This document shows positions 6,557 through 13,298 of a stretch of 33,042 bases of DNA, piece by piece. The notes under the pieces are model-generated. The model saw only the letters and a program-made list of their open reading frames with translations. It ran no database searches and had not been told where the DNA came from. How positions within the stretch are numbered: position 1 is the first letter of the stretch; each line of letters opens with the position of its first letter. Origin of the DNA: Deltaproteobacteria bacterium (GTDB taxonomy: Bacteria; Myxococcota_A; Polyangia; Polyangiales; Houyiibacteriaceae); assembly GCA_019313915.1 (NCBI GenBank), contig JAFDAJ010000034.1:1-33042 (forward strand). The letters are read 5' to 3'. A program made the translations under genes and the position numbers.

Positions 6557-8698
6557 CTATTCGGGTGGCTTTCGAACCTTGAGGGTGCCGGCAAGCCAAT
6601 CGTCGACCCCGCTCTTGTACCACTTCGAAAACCGGCGGTCCGATGGGCCTCCGCAGATGGCGGAGTGCAAGATGGGCGCGCTCATGTCTGCGACGAAGCG
6701 GAGCGACGGAGTGAACGAGGTGAGCCGCTCGCCGGAGCGGTAAATCTGCCCCTGATGTGGGGTTGCGCGTCCGCCACGAATGGGGATGGGGCCTCGATCG
6801 AAGCCGAGGAAGAGAGGAAGCTTGCCACCGAAAAAGATGTTGGTGAGGGTGAGGCGATTTCGTTCGCCCCAGGGACCGGGCACCTGCTCCGCAACCTTCG
6901 CGAGGGCGGCGCTCCACACATCTTCCCGCGTGCGCTCGCCGAGCCACGGTGATGCTTCGGCCACGAGGATGCGGTCGAAGTTCTGGTAGAAGTCGATGAA
7001 GGTGCCGGTGGCGTCGCGCAAATGTTCGATCACCTGGGTGCCGCATGCAGCACCGAACATCTCCACCAGTAGCTCCGCGTAGAAGATCTCGAACGCCGTC
7101 GCCCCGGTGGAGCGCAGGTCATAGTGGCAGTCCCAGGCGCGGAGGGCATCGGCGATGGGGCCCGTTCGGAGTAGTGGGGCAAGGACTTCGAGGAACTCGG
7201 CTCCCTGGATCGAGTACGTGTCCATTTGGATCGCGCGGAACGAATCCACGTCGTGGTCGTCGCGCTCCTCCAGCAGTTGCGCGATGCGTCTCGCTCGGTA
7301 GTCGCCCATCGGTGCATTGATTGGATGGGCGTGGCCGAGATGGTTGAGATCCTGGTTGGCCGTCACGATGACGCCGTGGGTGGGACTGTGCACGCGCGGC
7401 AGATCCGCGGGGCTGACGAAGCCCTGCCAGTCGAATCGTTCCTCCCAGCCGGGCCGGGGCGCGAAGCCTGACCAGTCATCGGCACGCCGCGGCATCAAGC
7501 CAGACATCTGGTAGCCGATGTCACCGGCGCTGTCGGCAAAAATCCAGTTGAACGCGGACTCGACGTCGGCGAAGGCAGCCATCCCTTCGCTCGTCGTCCG
7601 CGCCGTCCACATCGGGAGCAGCGCGTTGATCGAGGGGGCTCCTCCATCCGCACCGGACCAGCGGGTTGCGAGCAGATATCCCTCCGTTGCGGCGGAACCC
7701 TCGAGCACGCCATGCTGGTTCTCCCAGAACGTCTCGACGATCGGCTTGCCCTTCTTCCGTTTGATGGTTTCCACGCGCTGGTCGAAGGGGACCCATGCGT
7801 CGCCGCGACGAAACTTCCCATCCCGGCAGTGTTCGACCCACGAATCGATCGCATCCATGAACGTGTACGTTGCGCCCCAAGACAGGTGTTCGGTGCGCCC
7901 GACGAGCGGAGCGGGCAGGCCTGGCATGGTCATGAGGATCGCGTAGCCATCGGGCCAGCGAAAGCTCTGCTCGACCCACACGTTCGGCAGGCGATTCGTC
8001 TCGAGGTGCGGATCGTTGGAAAGCATCGCTGCGCCGGACGCCGTCCACGAACCCGACACGCACCAGTTGTTCGACGCCATCAACCGGGGCACGCCGATCC
8101 CCCACTTGACCGCCTCGGGAACCATGCGCTCGCCTAGCTCGACCTTCTCCAACATCGCACGGTCGAGCCCGTCCGTGCAGCCGGGAAACAGCGCCTCGAG
8201 ATGCGCGTCGCCGATGCCCGCCTGAACCATCTCGACAAAGAGCCGCTCTACCTCCCCTTGAGACTGGGCCAGGGTGAGGAAGCCGCTCATGCGCGTGAGC
8301 AACAAACTGTCCCCAATCGTCCAGGCATCGGGTTTGACCCTCGCGAGCTTGAGCTCCCAGGGCACAGACTCACTGAAGCGCGCGTTCACGCCGTCGCAGT
8401 ACGCTTCGCACGCGACGCGGGCCTCCGTGCTGAGATTCTCAGCTTCCTCCGTGACGCCGCCACTCCAGTTCATGCGCCGAAAGAACCGGTCGACGTCGAC
8501 CATCTCGTCGCTGCCCTCGAGCAGCTCCGCCGCCCGCCCTTGGCCGAGGATCCGCATGATCAGCATTTGCAGACCACGATCCATGGCGTGGCAGTAACCC
8601 ATGCCCCAGTAGAGACCGGTAATGTCGTCGGCTGTGATCTGCGGGATTCCGTGCTCGTCCCGAGTCCAGGTGGCTCTCGATGTTTGTGACTCAGTCAT
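6557..8698 (-). CDS. Penicillin acylase family Ntn-hydrolase
   Basis: A 713-residue member of the penicillin amidase (S45) family, whose precursor cleaves itself so that a serine becomes the N-terminus of the beta chain and the nucleophile. The processing site is clear: MASNNWCVSGSW, with the predicted nucleophile Ser209, followed by the family stretch AAMLSNDPHLE. The N-terminal DEHGIPQITADD also matches family alpha chains. Relatives hydrolyse beta-lactam side chains, N-acyl homoserine lactones or other acyl amides, and the substrate here is open. Unlike most relatives, no signal peptide is visible: the N-terminus (MTESQTSRATWTRDE) is polar, so a cytoplasmic location is suggested. gloB lies 2 bp upstream on the same strand, so the two are probably co-transcribed. 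Confidence 0.92.
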   Translation of the reverse strand: MTESQTSRATWTRDEHGIPQITADDITGLYWGMGYCHAMDRGLQMLIMRILGQGRAAELLEGSDEMVDVDRFFRRMNWSGGVTEEAENLSTEARVACEAYCDGVNARFSESVPWELKLARVKPDAWTIGDSLLLTRMSGFLTLAQSQGEVERLFVEMVQAGIGDAHLEALFPGCTDGLDRAMLEKVELGERMVPEAVKWGIGVPRLMASNNWCVSGSWTASGAAMLSNDPHLETNRLPNVWVEQSFRWPDGYAILMTMPGLPAPLVGRTEHLSWGATYTFMDAIDSWVEHCRDGKFRRGDAWVPFDQRVETIKRKKGKPIVETFWENQHGVLEGSAATEGYLLATRWSGADGGAPSINALLPMWTARTTSEGMAAFADVESAFNWIFADSAGDIGYQMSGLMPRRADDWSGFAPRPGWEERFDWQGFVSPADLPRVHSPTHGVIVTANQDLNHLGHAHPINAPMGDYRARRIAQLLEERDDHDVDSFRAIQMDTYSIQGAEFLEVLAPLLRTGPIADALRAWDCHYDLRSTGATAFEIFYAELLVEMFGAACGTQVIEHLRDATGTFIDFYQNFDRILVAEASPWLGERTREDVWSAALAKVAEQVPGPWGERNRLTLTNIFFGGKLPLFLGFDRGPIPIRGGRATPHQGQIYRSGERLTSFTPSLRFVADMSAPILHSAICGGPSDRRFSKWYKSGVDDWLAGTLKVRKPPE

Positions 8699-8700
8699 GA

Positions 8701-9444
8701 TTAGAAGTTGTCCTTAGCTTCACGAATCGCGGCGAAAGACGCGACGGGATCTCGACCGGCGGCAACACCTGGGTCGTCAAACCGAAAAAACGGATTCGTC
8801 GCCAGCTCTTGATCGAGCCGCCCGGGCACCGTGAACTGCTTTGCTTCGCGCGCCGCAACCGCTTCTCGAAGCGCGTGCTCGACCTCTCGGTTGCCGGGCT
8901 CGATCGTCTGGGCGAATCGAAGGTTGTTGACGGTGTACTCGTGTCCGCACCACACCTTGGTGTCCGCAGGCAAGGAACGAAGCTTCGCGAGCGACTTCGA
9001 CATCATCTCCATCGTGCCTTCAAAGACGCGGCCGCAACCGGCGATGAAGAGCGTGTCGCCGCTGAAGAGATTGCCTTCGGTGATGAACGCGATGGCGCCA
9101 AGCGTGTGACCGGGGATTTCGACGATGCCGACCTTGGCGCCGCCGAAGTCGAAGGAGTCGCCGTCTGAGAGCATGTCCGTCTGCCGGGGAATCCGCTGAT
9201 GGTCCCCGTCGTAACGCGACCCCCGCACGTGTTCGATGGGACATTCCTCGATCAACGGCTCGATGCCACCGATGTGGTCCCAGTGGTGATGGGTGAGCCA
9301 AATCTCGGTGAGCTTCACCCGTGCCTCGGCGATTGCGCGCAGCACGGGGTCGGCCTGGGAGGGGTCGACTACCGCCGCCCGGCCGTTTTCAATCACGAGG
9401 TACGCGTAGTTATCGCTCAAACACGGTACGGGAATCACCTGCAT
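8701..9444 (-). CDS. gloB: Hydroxyacylglutathione hydrolase (glyoxalase II)
   Basis: A 247-residue metallo-beta-lactamase-fold thioesterase that hydrolyses S-D-lactoylglutathione to D-lactate and glutathione in methylglyoxal detoxification. The metal-binding motif THHHWDH is at 51-57. GHTLG (112-116), GDTLFIAGCGRVFEG (129-143), GHEYT (167-171) and NPFFR near the C-terminus are glyoxalase II hallmarks that separate it from other family members. The length is typical. ATG at 9444 follows a 5' region containing the palindrome CTGAATATTCAG. The acylase gene follows after 2 bp. No glyoxalase I gene is in the window. Confidence 0.95.
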   Translation of the reverse strand: MQVIPVPCLSDNYAYLVIENGRAAVVDPSQADPVLRAIAEARVKLTEIWLTHHHWDHIGGIEPLIEECPIEHVRGSRYDGDHQRIPRQTDMLSDGDSFDFGGAKVGIVEIPGHTLGAIAFITEGNLFSGDTLFIAGCGRVFEGTMEMMSKSLAKLRSLPADTKVWCGHEYTVNNLRFAQTIEPGNREVEHALREAVAAREAKQFTVPGRLDQELATNPFFRFDDPGVAAGRDPVASFAAIREAKDNF

Positions 9445-9499
9445 CGCCCGGACGATAGGACCCGAGCGCGTGGCTGGCCATCTCCAAGACCCTTAAATG

Positions 9500-9511
9500 C
9501 TGAATATTCAG
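9500..9511. promoter_or_regulatory. 12-bp perfect palindrome upstream of gloB (possible operator)
   Basis: CTGAATATTCAG is a perfect dyad 56 bp upstream of the gloB start. The TGAATATTCA core has the form of many TetR-family operators, but no tetR gene is near. A role in regulating gloB and the acylase gene is inferred from position only. Confidence 0.3.
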
Positions 9512-9544
9512 TCATTGTTTCATTGACTTGCGAATTGCTCCCAC

Positions 9545-9567
9545 AAAAGGTGTCTGTCCCCTTTATA
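9545..9567 (-). repeat. GGGGACAG-type palindromic repeat, copy 1
   Basis: Read on the minus strand, this 23-bp segment matches the segment at 10312-10334 at 20 of 23 positions, including AAAGGGGACAG exactly. It is an imperfect palindrome with A/T-rich outer ends. The two copies lie in inverted orientation around the Nudix gene. This could be a scattered short repeat or the relic of a mobile cassette. Confidence 0.5.
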
Positions 9568-9575
9568 CCGACGGG

Positions 9576-9701
9576 ATGGATTTGAAGTTTGCGGGGCGAG
9601 CGGAAGTGCAGGTACTCGTGCTCGAGGATGCGAACGGCCAAGTCGTGGCCGTGTCGTCGAACCGTTACCAGCTTCGTAGAATGAAGCCGAGCGGTGCTTA
9701 G
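9576..9701 (+). CDS. Possible 41-residue small protein upstream of the Nudix gene
   Basis: An ATG frame of 41 codons begins 8 bp after repeat copy 1 and ends 8 bp inside the Nudix gene. The product (MDLKFAGRAEVQVLVLEDAN at its start) alternates hydrophobic and polar residues as a beta-hairpin would. GACGGG lies directly before the ATG, too close for an ideal ribosome site. I recognise no family. It may be a translated leader coupled to the Nudix gene or a chance frame. Confidence 0.25.
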   Translation: MDLKFAGRAEVQVLVLEDANGQVVAVSSNRYQLRRMKPSGA

Positions 9702-10314
9702 AGCCGACGACAGCTTGCGATCGCAAATCGCCACGAACCTCGCCACTCACGAACGGTCGGGGGAGGCCGACCCTTCCCTCCGCCCTGCCGCGGTGGCGAT
9801 GACGGTCGTAGCTGATGAAACTGGCGAGGCCTGTTTCATCATCACGCGCCGCGTGTCGAGCCTTCGCAACCACAGCGGACAGTGGGCGCTTCCCGGAGGA
9901 CGCATCGATGAAGGCGAGGATCCGGCGAGCGCTGCGCTCCGAGAGCTCGATGAGGAAGTTGGCTTGCAGCTCAGCGCTGACCGTGTGCTCGGCCTCCTCG
10001 ACGACTACCCGACACGCTCCGGCTTTCGGATCACGCCAGTCGTAGTCTGGGCCGGAACGCACGTAGTGCTGAAGCCGAATCCAGACGAGGTCGCGGAGGC
10101 GCACCGAGTCCCCATCGCGGGTCTCGATGCGCCCGGCATCCCGAAGCTATTCAACCTCGAGGAAAGCGATCGCCCGGTCCTCTCAGTGCGGATCCTCGGC
10201 CAAGACATCTTCGCCCCAACCGCCGCCGTCATCTTCCAGTTCCGAGAAGTCGCCATCCACGGCCGCAACACACGCGTCGCCCACTACGACCAACCCTTCT
10301 TCGCCTGGCGGTAA
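9694..10314 (+). CDS. Nudix hydrolase, CoA pyrophosphatase-like
   Basis: A 206-residue Nudix protein. The Nudix box (G-x5-E-x7-REUxEExGU) is complete at 69-91: GRIDEGE, then RELDEEVGL. Just before it, TRRVSSLRNHSGQWALPGG resembles the LLTxR...LxxHxGQxxFPGG pattern of NudL-type CoA diphosphatases, which split CoA or acyl-CoA into phosphopantetheine and adenosine 3',5'-bisphosphate. That substrate is inferred from the motif; other nucleoside diphosphate derivatives are possible. The start is GTG at 9694; no strong ribosome site is visible. The TAA stop lies inside repeat copy 2, which can act as a terminator. Confidence 0.88.
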   Translation: MLRADDSLRSQIATNLATHERSGEADPSLRPAAVAMTVVADETGEACFIITRRVSSLRNHSGQWALPGGRIDEGEDPASAALRELDEEVGLQLSADRVLGLLDDYPTRSGFRITPVVVWAGTHVVLKPNPDEVAEAHRVPIAGLDAPGIPKLFNLEESDRPVLSVRILGQDIFAPTAAVIFQFREVAIHGRNTRVAHYDQPFFAWR

Positions 10315-10334
10315 AAAGGGGACAGTCCCCTTTT
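10312..10334 (+). repeat. GGGGACAG-type palindromic repeat, copy 2
   Basis: This is the second, nearly perfect palindromic copy of the 23-bp repeat, inverted relative to copy 1 at 9545-9567 (20 of 23 positions identical). It contains the Nudix stop codon. Confidence 0.5.
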
Positions 10335-10335
10335 T
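10313..10335. terminator. Bidirectional intrinsic terminator between nudix and DUF427 genes
   Basis: AAAAAGGGGA and TCCCCTTTTT form a perfect 10-bp stem around a CAG loop. Both strands end in a run of five T after the GC core, which suits termination of the two convergent genes (Nudix on +, DUF427 on -). It coincides with repeat copy 2. Confidence 0.7.
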
Positions 10336-10342
10336 GGAGGGG

Positions 10343-10627
10343 TTAACGCTCTACCGTGACGCCCTTCCAAAAAGCGACGTGGTCTTTGATGTTGGAAGCA
10401 GCCTCTTTGGGCTCCGGATAGAACCAGGCGGCGTTCTCGTTGCGTTTGCCATCGACAACGACGTGGTGGTAGCTGGCCGTGCCCTTCCAGGGGCAGACGC
10501 TGCGATGGTCGCTGGACTCGAAAAACTCTTCCTTGAGGGTGCCAGGTGGGAAGTAGACGTTCCCCTCGACGACCTCGAAGTCGTTCGACTCTGCGATCAC
10601 TTGCCCTTGCCAAACTGCCTTTGCCAT
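10343..10627 (-). CDS. DUF427 domain protein
   Basis: A 94-residue protein of the DUF427 family, a small beta-barrel domain of unknown biochemical role. Family features are AVWQGQVIAESND near the start (4-16), VYFPPG, SVCPWKGTASYHHVVVDG (the conserved CPWKG core) and WFYPEP. The ATG at 10627 is chosen for the strong AGGAGG site upstream; a longer frame upstream lacks family similarity. It is convergent with the Nudix gene across a hairpin terminator and divergent from the DUF255 gene with 93 bp between starts. No function is claimed. Confidence 0.92.
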   Translation of the reverse strand: MAKAVWQGQVIAESNDFEVVEGNVYFPPGTLKEEFFESSDHRSVCPWKGTASYHHVVVDGKRNENAAWFYPEPKEAASNIKDHVAFWKGVTVER

Positions 10628-10720
10628 CGTGCCTCCTGTTTCGTGCACTCTAGGACGCGAGCACAGTCCGTCGACCCCTGTTGACCTGACGGCCAGGAGC
10701 CCCACAAACTCGTCAATCGC

Positions 10721-12760
10721 ATGGCGAATCATCTTCAGAACGAGACGAGCCCCTATCTGCTGCAGCACGTCGACAACCCCGTCAATTGGTATCCCTGGGG
10801 CGACGAGGCCACGCGACTTGCGAGGGAGCAAGACAAACCGATCTTACTCAGCGTCGGCTACGCCGCTTGTCACTGGTGCCACGTGATGGCGCACGAGTCG
10901 TTCGAAGACGAAGCCACGGCGGCGCAGATGAACGCGGACTTCATCAATGTGAAAGTCGACCGCGAAGAGCGCCCCGACATCGACAGCATCTATATGCAGG
11001 CCGTCAACGCCATGGTCGGTCGCGGCGGCTGGCCGATGACGGTGTTTCTCACGCCCGATGGCAAACCGTTCTACGCCGGCACCTATTTCCCCAACGAGCC
11101 GCGCCACGGAATGCCGAGCTTCAGGCAGATCCTGACCGGTGTCACCCAAGCTTGGAACAAAGACCGGGACAACGTGGTGGGCAGCGCCGGGGAGGTCACC
11201 CAACAGCTCCAAGGGCTCTCAGACGTGGGCCTCGAAGGGGGAACCCTCGACGCGGACATCTTCAAGGACGCGCTTCGAGGCTTGGGGCAGCGGTTCGATG
11301 CCACATGGGGCGGATTTGGTGACGCTCCGAAGTTTCCTCAACCAATGACAATCGAGTTCTTGCTTCGGCAGTCCCTGCGGGGCGAGGGCAGCTATGCGCT
11401 CGAAATGGCCGAGGCGACGCTTCGGAAAATGGCCCAAGGTGGAATGTACGATCAAATCGGCGGCGGCTTCGCTCGGTACTCCGTCGACCATCGTTGGCTC
11501 GTTCCGCACTTCGAGAAGATGCTCTACGACAACGCGCAACTCGCCCGGGTCTACCTCCATGCATGGCAGGTCACCGGCAACGACTTCTACCGCCGCATCA
11601 CCGAGGAAACGCTCGACTACGTTCTTCTGGAAATGCGGCACGAGGATGGTGGATTCTACAGCAGCCAGGATGCGGACAGCGAAGGCGTCGAAGGCAAGTT
11701 CTACGTATGGTCTGCCGACGAGATTCGCGAGGCTCTGAGCGAGGACGCGGACACGTTCATGCGCATCTACGGCGTGTCGGACGAGGGGAACTGGGAGGGT
11801 CACAACATCCTGAACCTGCACCTCGATCCAAAGGGACTGGCGGCGCAACTGGACGTCGCTCCGGAGGCACTCGATGCGCGGATGACGGAAGCTCGGGCGA
11901 AGCTCTACGCGCTGCGTTCGAAACGCATCTGGCCCGGCCTCGACGACAAGGTCTTGACCTCATGGAATGGTCTGATGTTGGCGGCGTTCGCCGAAGCAGG
12001 GCAGGCCCTGCGCCGCCCCGACTATATCGAGGCAGCCGAATCGAACGCGGCCTTCCTGCACAGCACCATGCGGCACCAGTCAGGGCGCCTGTTGCGGACG
12101 TGGAAAGCCGGCTCCAATGCCAAGTACAACGCCTACCTCGAGGACTACGCCTACCTAGCCGATGGCTTACTGGCGCTCTACGAAGCTACGTTCGAAACGC
12201 GCTGGGTCGATTGGGCGCGCGAGCTAGCTGAGCTGATGCTCACCCACTTCCGCGACACGAAGAACGGCGGCTTCTTCGACACCTCGGGCGACCATGAGCG
12301 TTTGATCCACCGGCCGAAGGATCTTCAAGACAATGCGGTGCCGAGCGGGAACTCGATGGCCGCCAGCGTTCTGTCGAGGCTCAGCTTGCTCACAGGCAAC
12401 GGCGACTACTGGCAGGTCGCCGAGCAAAGCACGGCGACGATGAGCAAGCTCATGAGCCAATATCCATCCGGCTTCGGTCAATGGCTCAACGTTGCGAGCT
12501 TCATACTCGGAGAACCGCGGGAGGTCGCGCTCGTCGGAAGCAAAGAAGAGATCGACCCCTTGCTCGAGGTCGTCCGCAACGGCTACCGGCCCTTCCAAGT
12601 CGTCGCCGCCGGCAATGAGGGCGAGGAAGCCCCGTTGCCTCTTCTGGAGAACCGGCCTCGAATCGACGGCAAGGGCACGGCGTACGTATGCCGAAAGTTC
12701 GTGTGCCAAGCCCCGCTGACCGATCCCGGAGAGCTTGCGCGAGAACTGGAGTCGGCTTGA
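10721..12760 (+). CDS. DUF255 thioredoxin-domain protein (YyaL/SPATA20 family)
   Basis: A 679-residue cytoplasmic protein with the full architecture of the YyaL/SPATA20 family. An N-terminal thioredoxin-like DUF255 domain (about 1-170) carries CHWCHVM at 50-56 as the redox-like site. It is followed by an alpha/alpha-barrel region similar to N-acylglucosamine 2-epimerase/glycosidase folds. The opening ANHLQNETSPYLLQHVDNPV and the stretch GGWPMTVFLTPDGKPFYAGTYFP are signatures of the family. Its reaction is not established. No good ribosome site precedes ATG 10721. Its TGA stop overlaps the TTG start of the rhodanese gene, which suggests that the two sulfur/thiol-related proteins are made together. 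Confidence 0.94.
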   Translation: MANHLQNETSPYLLQHVDNPVNWYPWGDEATRLAREQDKPILLSVGYAACHWCHVMAHESFEDEATAAQMNADFINVKVDREERPDIDSIYMQAVNAMVGRGGWPMTVFLTPDGKPFYAGTYFPNEPRHGMPSFRQILTGVTQAWNKDRDNVVGSAGEVTQQLQGLSDVGLEGGTLDADIFKDALRGLGQRFDATWGGFGDAPKFPQPMTIEFLLRQSLRGEGSYALEMAEATLRKMAQGGMYDQIGGGFARYSVDHRWLVPHFEKMLYDNAQLARVYLHAWQVTGNDFYRRITEETLDYVLLEMRHEDGGFYSSQDADSEGVEGKFYVWSADEIREALSEDADTFMRIYGVSDEGNWEGHNILNLHLDPKGLAAQLDVAPEALDARMTEARAKLYALRSKRIWPGLDDKVLTSWNGLMLAAFAEAGQALRRPDYIEAAESNAAFLHSTMRHQSGRLLRTWKAGSNAKYNAYLEDYAYLADGLLALYEATFETRWVDWARELAELMLTHFRDTKNGGFFDTSGDHERLIHRPKDLQDNAVPSGNSMAASVLSRLSLLTGNGDYWQVAEQSTATMSKLMSQYPSGFGQWLNVASFILGEPREVALVGSKEEIDPLLEVVRNGYRPFQVVAAGNEGEEAPLPLLENRPRIDGKGTAYVCRKFVCQAPLTDPGELARELESA

Positions 12761-13272
12761 GGCGGCGCTGGATATGGGTCGCCGTGCTCGCCCTCGGGTT
12801 GACGGTATCCTTCGCAACGATGGCGAGAAAGTCTAGCGCGTGGAAGGCCCTGATCTCGGTAGGATATCCCGATGTCAGGTGGGTCGATGGCGAAACGCTC
12901 TCCGAGTGGATGAACAAGACGTCGGACGAGGTGCTGGTGCTCGTCGACGCGCGCACCCCCGAGGAACAACAGGTGAGTCACCTGCGAGATGCACGGCACT
13001 TAGACGCAAGCAACCCCGATATCGAAGCGCTAGCGATCCCAGCGGACGCCACGGTCGTCGTCTACTGTTCCATCGGGTACCGGAGCGCCATCATCGTCGA
13101 GCAGTTGACGCGGGCAGGAGTCCAGAGCGTATACAACCTCGATGGAGGACTCTTCGAGTGGGCCAACCAGGATCGGCCGATCTATCGCGGAGAGGAGCAG
13201 GTCCACGAGGTGCATCGGTTCAACCGCATCTGGGGTCTGCTCCTACGAAGAGACCTGAGGGCTGAAGACTAA
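12757..13272 (+). CDS. Membrane-anchored rhodanese-like protein
   Basis: A 171-residue protein with one N-terminal membrane helix (about residues 5-21, RRWIWVAVLALGLTVSFA) and one rhodanese domain (about 40-145). The active-site loop is CSIGYRS, with Cys104 as the persulfide-forming residue. VDARTPEEQQVSHLRDA is the usual domain entry, and NLDGGLFEWA its exit. The domain probably faces the periplasm, although orientation is uncertain because basic residues flank both sides of the helix. TTG at 12757 is preferred: it overlaps the DUF255 stop as TTGA and has GGAG five bases upstream. A sulfurtransferase or redox-relay role is inferred from family and neighbour. Confidence 0.85.
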   Translation: MRRRWIWVAVLALGLTVSFATMARKSSAWKALISVGYPDVRWVDGETLSEWMNKTSDEVLVLVDARTPEEQQVSHLRDARHLDASNPDIEALAIPADATVVVYCSIGYRSAIIVEQLTRAGVQSVYNLDGGLFEWANQDRPIYRGEEQVHEVHRFNRIWGLLLRRDLRAED

Positions 13273-13298
13273 GGAGCTCGACTTCGCGCGGAGCCGAG

